Assembly (NCBI RefSeq): GCF_004143485.2
Contig: NZ_RXOB02000049.1
Coordinates: 1-38,635, forward strand
Length of the DNA stretch: 38,635 nucleotides
Origin: Halorussus amylolyticus
GTDB taxonomy: Archaea > Halobacteriota > Halobacteria > Halobacteriales > Haladaptataceae
Direction: 5' to 3'
Shown here: piece after piece, positions 32,203 through 38,635 of the stretch
Numbering within the stretch: the first letter of the stretch is position 1
Layout of the letters: each line of letters opens with the position of its first letter
Translations under genes and position numbers: made by a program
Notes under the pieces: model-generated
Database searches by the model: none
What the model saw: the letters and a program-made list of their open reading frames with translations, nothing else
Told to the model about the DNA's origin: nothing

Positions 32203-32955
32203 GTGACCGAAACCGTCCACATCTACGCCGGAGACTGCACGACGACCTACCACTCCGAGGCCGACCCGCGACGCCAGCGCGGCCGTGTCGTGGTCGTCCA
32301 CAAGCCCGACGACACCGTCCTCGTCCACGACTCGAACGGGTATCAGCCGGTCGCGTGGCTCACTCGCGCGAACGCGGTCCACCGCGAGCAGGGACCGGAG
32401 GGGAAGTTCGCGCTCGTCGCGGTCAAGGACGGCGAACAGCTCCGGGTCGAGAGCCACGGCGGCGGCGAGCGCGCCCGTCACGACGCGACCGCGGCGGGGA
32501 TTCCGGTCGGCGTCTGTCCGACCTGCGACGGACGTCTCGTTCGCGCCCGCGGCGCGGTGACGTGTCTCGACTGCGACACAGACCACGGCTTGCCGCGCGA
32601 CGCCGCGATTCTCGATTCGACGTGCGACTGTGGCCTGCCGGAGATGTCGGTCGAGCGCGGCGCGCGATTCGAACTCTGTATCGACCGCACCTGCGAGAGC
32701 CTCGACGCCGCGGTCCGCGAGCGCTTCGACCGCGAGTGGTCGTGTCCCGACTGCGGCGGCGACCTCCGGGTCCTCCGCGAGCGCGCGCTGTTTCTGGGCT
32801 GTGAGAACTATCCCGACTGCGAGGGGAGCTTTCGACTTCCCGACGCCGAGGTGGTCGGCGAGTGTGCGTGTGGCTTGCCCGAGATTCCGAGCGATTCGGG
32901 CGACGAACCGCGGTGTCTCGACGGCGACTGCGCCGAAACACCGGAGGTCATTTGA
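32203..32955 (+). CDS. NucS N-terminal-like (DUF91) domain fused to topoisomerase-type zinc ribbons
   Basis: 250 residues, GTG start at 32203 with TATA CATTTAAATC about 27 bases upstream. Residues 1-60 match the DNA-binding half of NucS/EndoMS: RGRVVVVHKPDDTVLVHD and GYQPVAWLTR. The nuclease half that should follow, with its PD-(D/E)XK residues, is absent. Instead there are cysteine clusters: CPTCDGRL...CLDC, CDCGLPEM...C, and CPDCGGDLRVLRERALFLGCENYPDC, the last a classic topoisomerase C4 zinc finger. A nucleic-acid-binding protein is the best reading. It lies 23 bases before endA on the same strand and may be co-transcribed with it. Confidence 0.75.
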   Translation: MTETVHIYAGDCTTTYHSEADPRRQRGRVVVVHKPDDTVLVHDSNGYQPVAWLTRANAVHREQGPEGKFALVAVKDGEQLRVESHGGGERARHDATAAGIPVGVCPTCDGRLVRARGAVTCLDCDTDHGLPRDAAILDSTCDCGLPEMSVERGARFELCIDRTCESLDAAVRERFDREWSCPDCGGDLRVLRERALFLGCENYPDCEGSFRLPDAEVVGECACGLPEIPSDSGDEPRCLDGDCAETPEVI

Positions 32956-32978
32956 CGGCGCGAATCGGAACCACGACC

Positions 32979-34013
32979 ATGAACGGACGCCTGCGAGACG
33001 GCGAGGTGGTGGTCGGCGGCGACGCCCGCCAGCGCTACTACGACTCCAGCGGATACGGTCGGCCCCTCGGCGGGCAGGAAATCGCACTCTCGCGGGTCGA
33101 AGCCGCGTACCTGCTGTTCCGCGGCGACATCGAGGCGGTCGAAGGCATGGACTTCCGGGCGTTCCTCGCGGACGCGGGCGACGAAATCGCCACCCGGTTT
33201 CTGGTGTACGCCGACCTGCGCGACCGGGGATTCTACCTCTCGCCCGACCGCGCCGACTGGGTGAGCGCGCCCCGGTCTGACTCGGATTTCGTGGTCTACC
33301 CGCGCGGGAAGGGACCGTGGGACGACGAGGAACTCTATCGGGTCCGGGTCGTGGGCGAGCGCGCGGACGTGCCCGCGGCCGACCTCGGCGACGTGGTGCT
33401 CGCGGTGGTGGACGAGGAGAGCGAACTCACGTACCTCGAAACCGACCGCGCCGACCTCCGGGGCACGTCCGGAATCGACCCGCCGAAAGGCGTCCCGGCC
33501 GACCTGCTGGCCGACCGCGTGCTGGCGTGGGACCCGCCCGAATCGCTCCACTTCCGGGGGTTCTACGGCCAACCGCTCGACGGCAAGGACTCGAAGCGCG
33601 ACCGACCGACCGCGCTCCAGCTCTCGCTGGTCGAGGCCGCGTACCTCGCCGAGGAAGGCGTTCTCGCAGTCGAACCCGGGGCGGAGGGCGTCGTCGCTCG
33701 CGGCCGCAAAGTCGAAGGCGAGCGGTTCGACCGCCGACTCCGGGTGTACCGGGCGCTCCGCGAGCGCGAGGTCGTCCCCAAGACCGGGTTCAAATTCGGC
33801 GCGGACTTCCGGACCTACGCCGACGTGGAGTCGGTCGATAATCTCGGTCACTCGGAATGTCTGGTCCGGGTGCTTCCTGCCGACCACGCCTTCTCGCCGC
33901 GCGACCTCGCGCTCGACGTGCGACTCGCTCACGGCGTGCGAAAGCGAATGATTTTCGCGCTGGTGGACGGCGACGGTCTCTCGTGGATTTCGGTCGGTCG
34001 GCTGACGCCCTGA
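32979..34013 (+). CDS. endA: tRNA-splicing endonuclease
   Basis: 344 residues from the ATG at 32979. Cuts the bulge-helix-bulge structure to remove introns from tRNA (in haloarchaea tRNA-Trp and tRNA-Met among others). Two endonuclease-like halves: residues 1-160 are a degenerate copy and 165-344 the catalytic one. The catalytic triad fits Y280 (DFRTY), H291 (GHSECLV) and K322 (VRKRM), with spacing near that in the Methanocaldococcus enzyme. GFKFGADFRTYADVE and VPKTGFKF are family phrases. The two-repeat form is expected to assemble as a homodimer. The next gene is trpS, on the same strand 86 bases later. Confidence 0.95.
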   Translation: MNGRLRDGEVVVGGDARQRYYDSSGYGRPLGGQEIALSRVEAAYLLFRGDIEAVEGMDFRAFLADAGDEIATRFLVYADLRDRGFYLSPDRADWVSAPRSDSDFVVYPRGKGPWDDEELYRVRVVGERADVPAADLGDVVLAVVDEESELTYLETDRADLRGTSGIDPPKGVPADLLADRVLAWDPPESLHFRGFYGQPLDGKDSKRDRPTALQLSLVEAAYLAEEGVLAVEPGAEGVVARGRKVEGERFDRRLRVYRALREREVVPKTGFKFGADFRTYADVESVDNLGHSECLVRVLPADHAFSPRDLALDVRLAHGVRKRMIFALVDGDGLSWISVGRLTP

Positions 34014-34099
34014 GGCGTGTACGGTTGCGAAGCGAACCCTTTTTGCGGCGACGGGCACCTACACTGCAGTAGATTGGCTCGCCGCCAGTCGATTCCGCT

Positions 34100-35743
34100 A
34101 TGAACGGTGACGAACCCAGCCACGAGACCGAGGTATCGTCCGACGACCACAGCAGCGCGTCGGGCGAGACCTGGCGCGAGTTCGACGACTCGCCGCCGGT
34201 TCGGGCCGACGGTGGGGCGGCGAGCGACGGTGACGAGACGGCGAGCGACGAGACGACCCTCGACCCGTGGGGGTCGGCGACGGTGTCCGACTACCGAAAG
34301 CTGTTCGAGGAGTTCGGCATCGAGGAGTTCGACGAGGTGCTACCCGAAGTCCCCGACCCGCACTACCTGATGCGCCGGGGGGTCATCTTCGGCCACCGCG
34401 ACTACCGAAAGGTGGCCGACGCGATGCGGAACGACGACCCGTTCGCCGTGCTGTCGGGATTCATGCCGACCGGCGACCCACACATCGGTCACAAGCTGGT
34501 GTTCGACGAGATTATCTGGCATCAAGAGCGAGGCGCAGACGCCTATGCGCTCATCGCCGACCTCGAAGCCAACAGCGCCCGCGGGATGACGTGGGACGAA
34601 ATCGACGGCCACGCCCGCGATTACCTCCTCAGCCTGCTCGCGCTCGGGTTCGACCCCGAGGAGGGCACCCTCTACCGCCAGTCCGACGACCGCAAAGTGC
34701 AGGACTTGGCGTTCGAACTCGGCGCGCACGCCAACTTCTCCGAGTTGGAGAACATCTACGGCTTCTCGGGCGAGACGAACGTCTCGCACATGCAGAGCGT
34801 CGTGACCCAGATGGCCGACATCCTCTACCCGCAGTTGGAGGAGCCGAAACCCACGGTCATCCCGGTCGGCCCTGACCAGGACCCCCACGTCCGACTCGCG
34901 CGCGACCTCGCGGCCCGAACCCAGTTTTTCGGCGTGACGAAGGCGTACGCGAGCTTCGAAGCCGACGCCGAAGAGCGCGAACTCCTCGCGGCGGCGTACG
35001 CCGCGCTCTCGGAGGACGCCGACGAAGGTGAAACAGTTCGGTGCGAGGACGCGGCCGACTGGCTCACAGAGGAGGTCGCGGCCGACAGCGCGCGCACGAG
35101 CGCGGTCCGAAAGCTCCGCGAGGCCGGGAAAGAACCCCTCCGTCCGCGCGTGCGATTCCTCGACCGAAACGCGACCGACGACGCCTTCTCGGCGCTCATC
35201 GGGGCGGTCGAGGGCGAAAAGCGGGTGTTCGACGAGCACATCGACTCGTTCGACCTCGCCCGGGAGGAAGCCGAGTCGTTGGCCCGCGAGGTCGAACTCG
35301 ACCACGGCGGCTACGGCTTCGTGATGCCCTCGTCCATCTACCATCGGTTCATGACCGGACTGACCGGCGGAAAGATGTCGTCGTCGGTCCCAGCGAGCCA
35401 CATCAGCCTGCTCGACGACCCCGAGGACGGCTACGACAAGGTGAAGGCCGCGACTACGGGCGGCCGCGAGACCGCCGAACGCCAGCGCGAACTCGGCGGC
35501 CGGGCCGACGAGTGCCCGGTGTACGAACTCTACGCTTACCTGCTCGCGGGCGACGACGACGAGTTCGCAAAGCGGGTGTACGACGAGTGCGTCGGTGGCG
35601 AGAGACTCTGTGGCGACTGCAAGGAGCAGGCCGCCCAACTGATGAAAGAGTTCCTCGCCGACCATCAGGAGAAACGCGAGGAGGTCGAACACCTGCTCGA
35701 AGCGGCCGATATCGACCTCGACAGCGACCGCAAGCGAAACTAG
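34100..35743 (+). CDS. trpS: Tryptophan-tRNA ligase
   Basis: 547 residues, well above the roughly 370 of many archaeal TrpRS. The excess comes from a disordered acidic N-terminus (1-60) and an acidic helical insertion (about 290-385). Catalytic signatures: HIGH at 128-131 in FMPTGDPHIGHK and KMSSS beginning at K425 in GGKMSSSVPAS. IADLEANSARG, VGPDQDPHVRLARDLA and CGDCKEQAAQLM are also typical. Charges tRNA-Trp in the cytosol. Adjacency to endA is notable because the haloarchaeal tRNA-Trp precursor is spliced by EndA. A perfect 30-bp palindrome follows the stop. Confidence 0.97.
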   Translation: MNGDEPSHETEVSSDDHSSASGETWREFDDSPPVRADGGAASDGDETASDETTLDPWGSATVSDYRKLFEEFGIEEFDEVLPEVPDPHYLMRRGVIFGHRDYRKVADAMRNDDPFAVLSGFMPTGDPHIGHKLVFDEIIWHQERGADAYALIADLEANSARGMTWDEIDGHARDYLLSLLALGFDPEEGTLYRQSDDRKVQDLAFELGAHANFSELENIYGFSGETNVSHMQSVVTQMADILYPQLEEPKPTVIPVGPDQDPHVRLARDLAARTQFFGVTKAYASFEADAEERELLAAAYAALSEDADEGETVRCEDAADWLTEEVAADSARTSAVRKLREAGKEPLRPRVRFLDRNATDDAFSALIGAVEGEKRVFDEHIDSFDLAREEAESLAREVELDHGGYGFVMPSSIYHRFMTGLTGGKMSSSVPASHISLLDDPEDGYDKVKAATTGGRETAERQRELGGRADECPVYELYAYLLAGDDDEFAKRVYDECVGGERLCGDCKEQAAQLMKEFLADHQEKREEVEHLLEAADIDLDSDRKRN

Positions 35744-35760
35744 CGTTCTGTTTTTCGGTT

Positions 35761-35790
35761 CGAGCGCGGCGGCCGCGGCCGCCGCGCTCG
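35761..35790 (+). terminator. 30-bp perfect palindrome after trpS
   Basis: Positions 35761-35790 equal their own reverse complement, entirely G/C in the centre (GGCCGCGGCC at its core), and begin 18 bases after the stop codon just behind a T5 run at 35751-35755. Likely transcript end of trpS. Confidence 0.6.
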
Positions 35791-35811
35791 GTGTCAGGGT
35801 CATCGAGAAAC

Positions 35812-35889
35812 GGCCGGTGAGTCAGCCGCCGGAAAGCGGCTGGTGGGTCAGCCGCCAGAAAACAGCCGGTGAGCCAACCGCCAGAGAAC
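35812..35889 (+). repeat. Three tandem copies of a 26-bp unit
   Basis: Units at 35812-35837, 35838-35863 and 35864-35889 share the pattern GGCnGGTGrGTCAGCCGCCrGAAArC with a few changes. A weaker fourth copy follows at 35890-35908. Non-coding and between trpS and the small membrane gene. Confidence 0.8.
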
Positions 35890-35959
35890 GCCAGCGAGTC
35901 GAACCGACGCACGGACTATCCCGTAAAGAGTTAACCGACCGCGACGAAATCACTCCGTC

Positions 35960-36160
35960 ATGGCAACCGCAACTACGGACCGGCTCGAACCGCTCGGAAT
36001 CGGATTCGGCGTCCTGCTCGTCCTCGTCGGCATCGCGACGCTCGTCGGAACGCCGTGGGCGCACAAGTCGGGCGGGGCACTCCTGCTCGTCGGACAGGCG
36101 TTCGGCGCAATCGCGGCCGTCGGAATCGGTGCCGGACTCGCGTGGCTCGCGAAGGCGTAA
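35960..36160 (+). CDS. Small two-segment membrane protein, unknown function
   Basis: 66 residues. Two hydrophobic segments (about 12-30 and 39-63) with a short TPWAHKSGG loop between. The segment order and the closing lysine suggest N- and C-termini on the inside. A TTAACC/AGTTAAC-like box at about 35927-35935 lies roughly 25 bases upstream, which fits a leaderless start. No family recognised; similar short proteins are common in haloarchaea. It is convergent with the next gene. Confidence 0.7.
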   Translation: MATATTDRLEPLGIGFGVLLVLVGIATLVGTPWAHKSGGALLLVGQAFGAIAAVGIGAGLAWLAKA

Positions 36161-36181
36161 CGGAAAAGTAACGGACTGCTT

Positions 36182-36991
36182 CTACTTGTTCGGCAGGAAC
36201 GCGAAGGCGATGAGCAGCATGACCGTGACGATGCTGAGGATGATGATGCCCCACAGTCCCTGGACTCGCTCGTCGAAGTCGGCCTGCGCGTTGAGTTGCT
36301 GCTGATACTCGTTAGTCTGCGTCGAGAGAACGAGTTCACCCTCGCTCGGGAAGTGCGGGACGAACGTCCGGTTGTCCTCCTCCGGGCCGAGCGTGGCGTT
36401 CTCGCCCTCCGCGAGGCTCACGTCGTTCGTCCGCGGGTCGTTCCACGTCAGGGTGGCGGCGTCGGTGGTGACGTTGCTGATGGTGGTCTGATTACCCTCG
36501 TACTCGACCTCGTCGCCCTCGGAGTACTCGCGAGTCTCGGGTTCGCCGAACTGCTGGCTCTTGTACTCGTCGACCGGAACGAGGGTTCTGTTCTCGCCGT
36601 CCTCGACGACGACGTACTTCGTCTCGTTCTCGGTGACCGTCGAGACGTTGTCACCCAGTTCGAACTCCTGGCGGAGCGTCACGTCGTCGGGGTCGGACTC
36701 GTTCGGGATGGAGACGCGGAACGTCGTGTTCCCCTCCATTTCGAGCGTGGAGTTGTTCTCCCACGTCGCCGAACGGATGGCCGACTCGTTGGTCCACGTC
36801 AGCGTCCCCTCACCGTCGCCGACGGACGAGACCGTGTACTCGCGGTCGTTGACAGTCAGGGTCTGATTCTCCGAGTAGCTCTGTCCGTCAACGCTGATGT
36901 CGGGCTGTTGGGCCGCCCCGATGAGTGAGTACGCCCCACCAGCGACTACGAGAAAGAGGACGGCGTACACCGTCGCCGAGCGTCGTTGCAT
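36182..36991 (-). CDS. Membrane-anchored surface-domain protein, unknown function
   Basis: 269 residues from the ATG at 36991; the longer upstream frame is unlike coding sequence. An N-terminal signal-anchor (YAVLFLVVAGGAYSLIG, about 9-25) and a C-terminal membrane segment (WGIIILSIVTVMLLIAFAFL, about 248-267) bracket an extracellular domain. The domain is acidic with beta-strand repeats and more than a dozen N-x-S/T sites, so it may be N-glycosylated. Internal similarity (EYTVSSVGDGEGTLTW and TISNVTTDAATLTW) suggests two related beta modules. TATA ATTAAACGG lies about 25 bases upstream. I recognise no named family. Confidence 0.75.
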   Translation of the reverse strand: MQRRSATVYAVLFLVVAGGAYSLIGAAQQPDISVDGQSYSENQTLTVNDREYTVSSVGDGEGTLTWTNESAIRSATWENNSTLEMEGNTTFRVSIPNESDPDDVTLRQEFELGDNVSTVTENETKYVVVEDGENRTLVPVDEYKSQQFGEPETREYSEGDEVEYEGNQTTISNVTTDAATLTWNDPRTNDVSLAEGENATLGPEEDNRTFVPHFPSEGELVLSTQTNEYQQQLNAQADFDERVQGLWGIIILSIVTVMLLIAFAFLPNK

Positions 36992-37098
36992 ATTCGGAAC
37001 GACGGACGCGCTCCGTTTAATGGTTACTTTTTGGCGGAGAGCGGTCGGGGCGTTTCCGGGAGGGGGTTTTTTCGGTGCTGCGAGTCTCTCGATACGAC

Positions 37099-37809
37099 AT
37101 GGACAAACGAGACCTGCGCGAGCGCGTGTGGGACCGGCTCGAATCCGACGGACTCGCACGATTTCCCTTTCCGCCTCACGGCCGAATTCCGAACTTCGCG
37201 GGAGCCGAAGACGCCGCCGAGCGCCTCACCGAAACGCCGGAGTGGCGAGACGCGAACGTCGTCAAAGCCAATCCCGACGCGCCCCAGCTCCCGGTCCGAC
37301 GGCGCGCGCTCGACGCGGGCAAGACCGTCTACATGGCGGTGCCGCGGCTCCGCGACGAGAAGCCGTTCTACGAACTCGATCCGACCGAGATTCCGGCCGA
37401 CGACCGCGACCGCGCGCCGACGGTCTCCCACGTCGAGGAGTACGCCCAGCAGGTCGGGCCGGACGACGTTCCCGGACTCGACCTCGTGGTCTCGGGGAGC
37501 GTTGCAGTCACGGACGACGGCGCACGAGTCGGCAAAGGAGAGGGCTACAGCGACCTCGAATACGCGGTCCTCCGAGAGTTGGGACTCGTGGACGACGCGA
37601 CTACCGTGACCACGACAGTTCACAACGTACAAGTGGTCGAGACGTCGGTCGAAGTCGAGGCCCACGACGTTCCGATGGACATCGTAACGACGCCGACCCG
37701 AACGATTCGGACCGAAACCGAGTACGACCGTCCGGAAGGCGTGTTCTGGGACGACCTCTCCGACGAGCGAATCGACGAGATGCCGGTGCTGGCAACGCGA
37801 CAGCCGTAG
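37099..37809 (+). CDS. 5-formyltetrahydrofolate cyclo-ligase family protein
   Basis: 236 residues from the ATG at 37099; an upstream start would add a few residues. The family converts 5-formyl-THF to methenyl-THF using ATP. Visible: N-terminal RDLRERVWDRLESDG, VKANPDAPQLPVRRRALDAGKTVYMAVPRL, and the nucleotide/substrate motif GKGEGYSDLEYAVLRELG in the position of the canonical GxGxGYYD. The C-terminal part (VHNVQVVE, TTPTRTIRTE) holds the family's TP-x-R-xI phrase. In haloarchaea this enzyme may serve methanopterin-like or folate one-carbon carriers; the exact cofactor is uncertain. Confidence 0.85.
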   Translation: MDKRDLRERVWDRLESDGLARFPFPPHGRIPNFAGAEDAAERLTETPEWRDANVVKANPDAPQLPVRRRALDAGKTVYMAVPRLRDEKPFYELDPTEIPADDRDRAPTVSHVEEYAQQVGPDDVPGLDLVVSGSVAVTDDGARVGKGEGYSDLEYAVLRELGLVDDATTVTTTVHNVQVVETSVEVEAHDVPMDIVTTPTRTIRTETEYDRPEGVFWDDLSDERIDEMPVLATRQP

Positions 37810-37814
37810 CTTCG

Positions 37815-37844
37815 GTGCGACAGCGAGCCGAAGGCTCGCGCACC
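37815..37844 (+). terminator. Hairpin after the cyclo-ligase gene
   Basis: GCGAGCC/GGCTCGC stem around a GAA loop (37823-37839), extended by GGTGCG and CGCACC (37815-37820, 37839-37844). It begins 6 bases after the stop. Confidence 0.6.
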
Positions 37845-37850
37845 AGCGAT

Positions 37851-37912
37851 TGTACCGCGAGCGAGGGAGCGACCGAGTGAGCGGGTGTTTTTGGTGCAGA
37901 TTTTTACGAGGA
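37851..37912 (+). repeat. Haloarchaeal intergenic repeat-like sequence ending in T-rich blocks
   Basis: A run of GCGAGCGAGGGAGCGACCG-type words (37859-37880) is followed by GTTTTTGG and GATTTTTAC at 37887-37908. Similar words are, from memory, frequent in haloarchaeal intergenic DNA. It contains T runs that could help transcript ends. Confidence 0.4.
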
Positions 37913-37915
37913 GCG

Positions 37916-37956
37916 GCGGCCGCGGTGCTCGAATGAAGTGAGAGCACTGCGGCCGC
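37916..37956 (-). terminator. Hairpin beyond tRNA-Cys
   Basis: A 15-base arm at 37916-37930 pairs with 37942-37956 with one mismatch (G opposite T). It lies 19 bases past the tRNA 3' end on the minus strand, so it is a plausible end of the rRNA operon transcript, and could also act for the plus-strand gene. Confidence 0.5.
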
Positions 37957-37974
37957 TCAACGAAATGAAAATGA

Positions 37975-38050
37975 AGCCAAGGGCCGGATTTGAACCGGCG
38001 ATGGGCGGCTCTGCAGGCCGCTGCGTTCGGCCGGACTCTGCCACCTTGGC
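37975..38050 (-). tRNA. trnC: tRNA-Cys (GCA)
   Basis: 76-base cloverleaf, 5' GCCAAGG pairing with 3' CCTTGGC, discriminator U at 37975 (the cysteine identity base). Anticodon GCA at 38012-38014 in loop CTGCAGA, D arm and T arm with TTCAAAT loop all present. No CCA is encoded. It is the last gene of the rRNA operon, where haloarchaea commonly place tRNA-Cys. Confidence 0.97.
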
Positions 38051-38117
38051 GCGATTTCTGCTACTCGCTCGCCGCGCTTAAATATAGCGGTCCAGTGTGG
38101 AAGCAGTCTGCGAACAG

Positions 38118-38196
38118 CGAGAGCTCTGGCTGTGCGATAGCAGTGGCTCTCGAATAATAAATGAACGAACCCCACACAGCGCGGTGCTGTGTGGGG
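38118..38196 (-). other. Hairpins in the 5S to tRNA-Cys spacer
   Basis: A perfect 11-bp stem (38170-38180 with 38186-38196) lies 14 bases past the 5S end. A weaker stem (38118-38124 with 38146-38152) follows, separated by an AT-rich stretch. Probably processing signals or an attenuator between 5S and tRNA-Cys. Confidence 0.5.
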
Positions 38197-38210
38197 TGTG
38201 GTATGAATGG

Positions 38211-38332
38211 GTAGGCGGCGAACCGGTGTTTCCAGAGGCTCGCGCACTCCAGTACTGGCCGGAACGCAGGCGGGCTTAACTTCCGTGTTCGGGATGGGTA
38301 CGGGTGGTGCCCCGCCGCTCTGGCCGCCTTAA
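38211..38332 (-). rRNA. rrf: 5S ribosomal RNA
   Basis: 122 bases, the normal haloarchaeal length. It starts TTAAGGCGGCC and closes with GCCGCCTAC, forming helix I; the internal CACCACCCGTACCCATCCCGAACACGG region (38286-38312, given here in part) is the conserved 5S core. Directly preceded by a tRNA-like element and followed by a spacer with hairpins and tRNA-Cys. Confidence 0.96.
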
Positions 38333-38385
38333 CGCCGACTCGCGGAATCGAACCGCGAACACTGTCCAACGTCGGTTGGTTCAAC
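38333..38385 (-). other. tRNA-like processing element before the 5S rRNA
   Basis: On the minus strand CCGAC (38371-38375) pairs with GTCGG (38335-38339), enclosing a T arm CGCGG-TTCGATT-CCGCG. This mini-tRNA abuts the 5S start. In Haloferax volcanii such an element directs tRNase Z to cut the 5' end of 5S, so the same function is expected here. Confidence 0.75.
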
Positions 38386-38388
38386 AGT

Positions 38389-38462
38389 CCGGAACGCAGG
38401 CGGGCTTAACTTCCGTGTTCGGGATGGGTACGGGTGGTGCCCCGCCGCTCTGGCCGCCTTAA
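38389..38462 (-). pseudogene. Truncated second 5S rRNA copy
   Basis: The first 74 bases of 5S are repeated exactly here (38462 down to 38389), then stop and join the upstream flank of the real 5S. Without the 3' half, helices I, II and IV cannot form, so it is not a functional 5S unless this is an assembly fault. Confidence 0.85.
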
Positions 38463-38515
38463 CGCCGACTCGCGGAATCGAACCGCGAACACTGTCCAAC
38501 GTCGGTTAGTTCGAC
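38463..38515 (-). other. Second copy of the tRNA-like processing element
   Basis: Same mini-tRNA as 38333-38385 at an offset of 130 bases, with two differences (38378 versus 38508 and 38383 versus 38513). It precedes the truncated 5S. Confidence 0.75.
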
Positions 38516-38587
38516 GAACGACCGTATGATTGTGTGCAATCCAGTTTGCGCCTGGATCCGTTTAAGCGGATACAGTGCATGAGTGTG
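38516..38587 (-). other. 23S-5S spacer
   Basis: Holds two small inverted repeats, ATCCG/CGGAT at about 38554-38569 and CCAG/CTGG at 38531-38554, which may belong to the 23S processing stem. No gene. Confidence 0.5.
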
Positions 38588-38635
38588 TGGCATTGACCAG
38601 TTAGTACTCGCGGACTGAACGCCTCGTTGCCTCGG
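38588..38635 (-). rRNA. rrl: 23S ribosomal RNA, 3' end only
   Basis: Read on the minus strand, the segment CCGAGGCAACGAGGCGTTCA and GTCCGCGAGTACTAACTGGTC are the characteristic closing bases of haloarchaeal 23S rRNA. The exact 3' end near 38588 is an estimate. The rest lies beyond the window. Confidence 0.8.

Noticed and set aside
35812-35908. 26-bp tandem repeats as a small CRISPR array
   Set aside because: The units are directly adjacent without spacers and no cas gene is present.

Overview
The window comes from a haloarchaeon (class Halobacteria). It is GC-rich, its proteins are strongly acidic, many genes have archaeal TATA boxes about 25-30 bases before a leaderless start, and it carries a GGM-tailed thermosome subunit, a two-domain tRNA-splicing endonuclease and a halophile-type 5S rRNA with an upstream tRNA-like element. 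I cannot name the genus.

Layout. 1-126: 3' part of a tRNA. 326-2506: GNAT acetyltransferase and TylF/MycF-like methyltransferase. 2742-5696: thermosome subunit and ornithine cyclodeaminase/alanine dehydrogenase family enzyme. 5723-8565: small membrane protein, ATP-grasp ligase, possible PD-(D/E)XK-like protein, and a membrane protein interrupted by long G and C homopolymers. 8605-10490: Bcp peroxiredoxin, Hsp20 and prephenate dehydratase. About 10780-12905: an AT-rich island with a Tat-exported precursor whose C-terminus has ten cysteines (halocin C8-like) and a LolA-like protein without a signal peptide. 12909-24703: a 2-oxoacid dehydrogenase locus (lpdA, then E2, E1beta, E1alpha and lipA on the minus strand), with a methyltransferase, a LUD protein, threonine ammonia-lyase and a BBE-type FAD oxidase between lpdA and E2. 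25154-32140: DUF378 protein, FucA-like aldolase, MATE exporter, Ski2-like helicase, HAD phosphatase and a Spondin_N secreted protein. 32203-37809: zinc-ribbon protein, endA, trpS, two membrane proteins and a formyltetrahydrofolate cyclo-ligase. 37975-38635: distal end of an rRNA operon on the minus strand (23S 3' end, 5S, tRNA-Cys).

Functional links. E1alpha, E1beta and E2 are nearly abutting and form one transcription unit. LipA makes the lipoyl cofactor that E2 carries and Lpd reoxidises. EndA removes tRNA introns and TrpRS charges tRNA-Trp, which is intron-containing in haloarchaea, so this neighbourhood serves tRNA-Trp supply. Thermosome and Hsp20 are both protein-quality genes.

The most interesting points are the halocin C8-like precursor in its AT-rich island with an inverted repeat in the promoter region; a 130-base tandem duplication in the rRNA operon that gives a second tRNA-like processing element and a 74-nt truncated 5S; a long hairpin in the leader of the LUD gene; a dispersed intergenic repeat present twice; and a G/C homopolymer block that may be an assembly fault.
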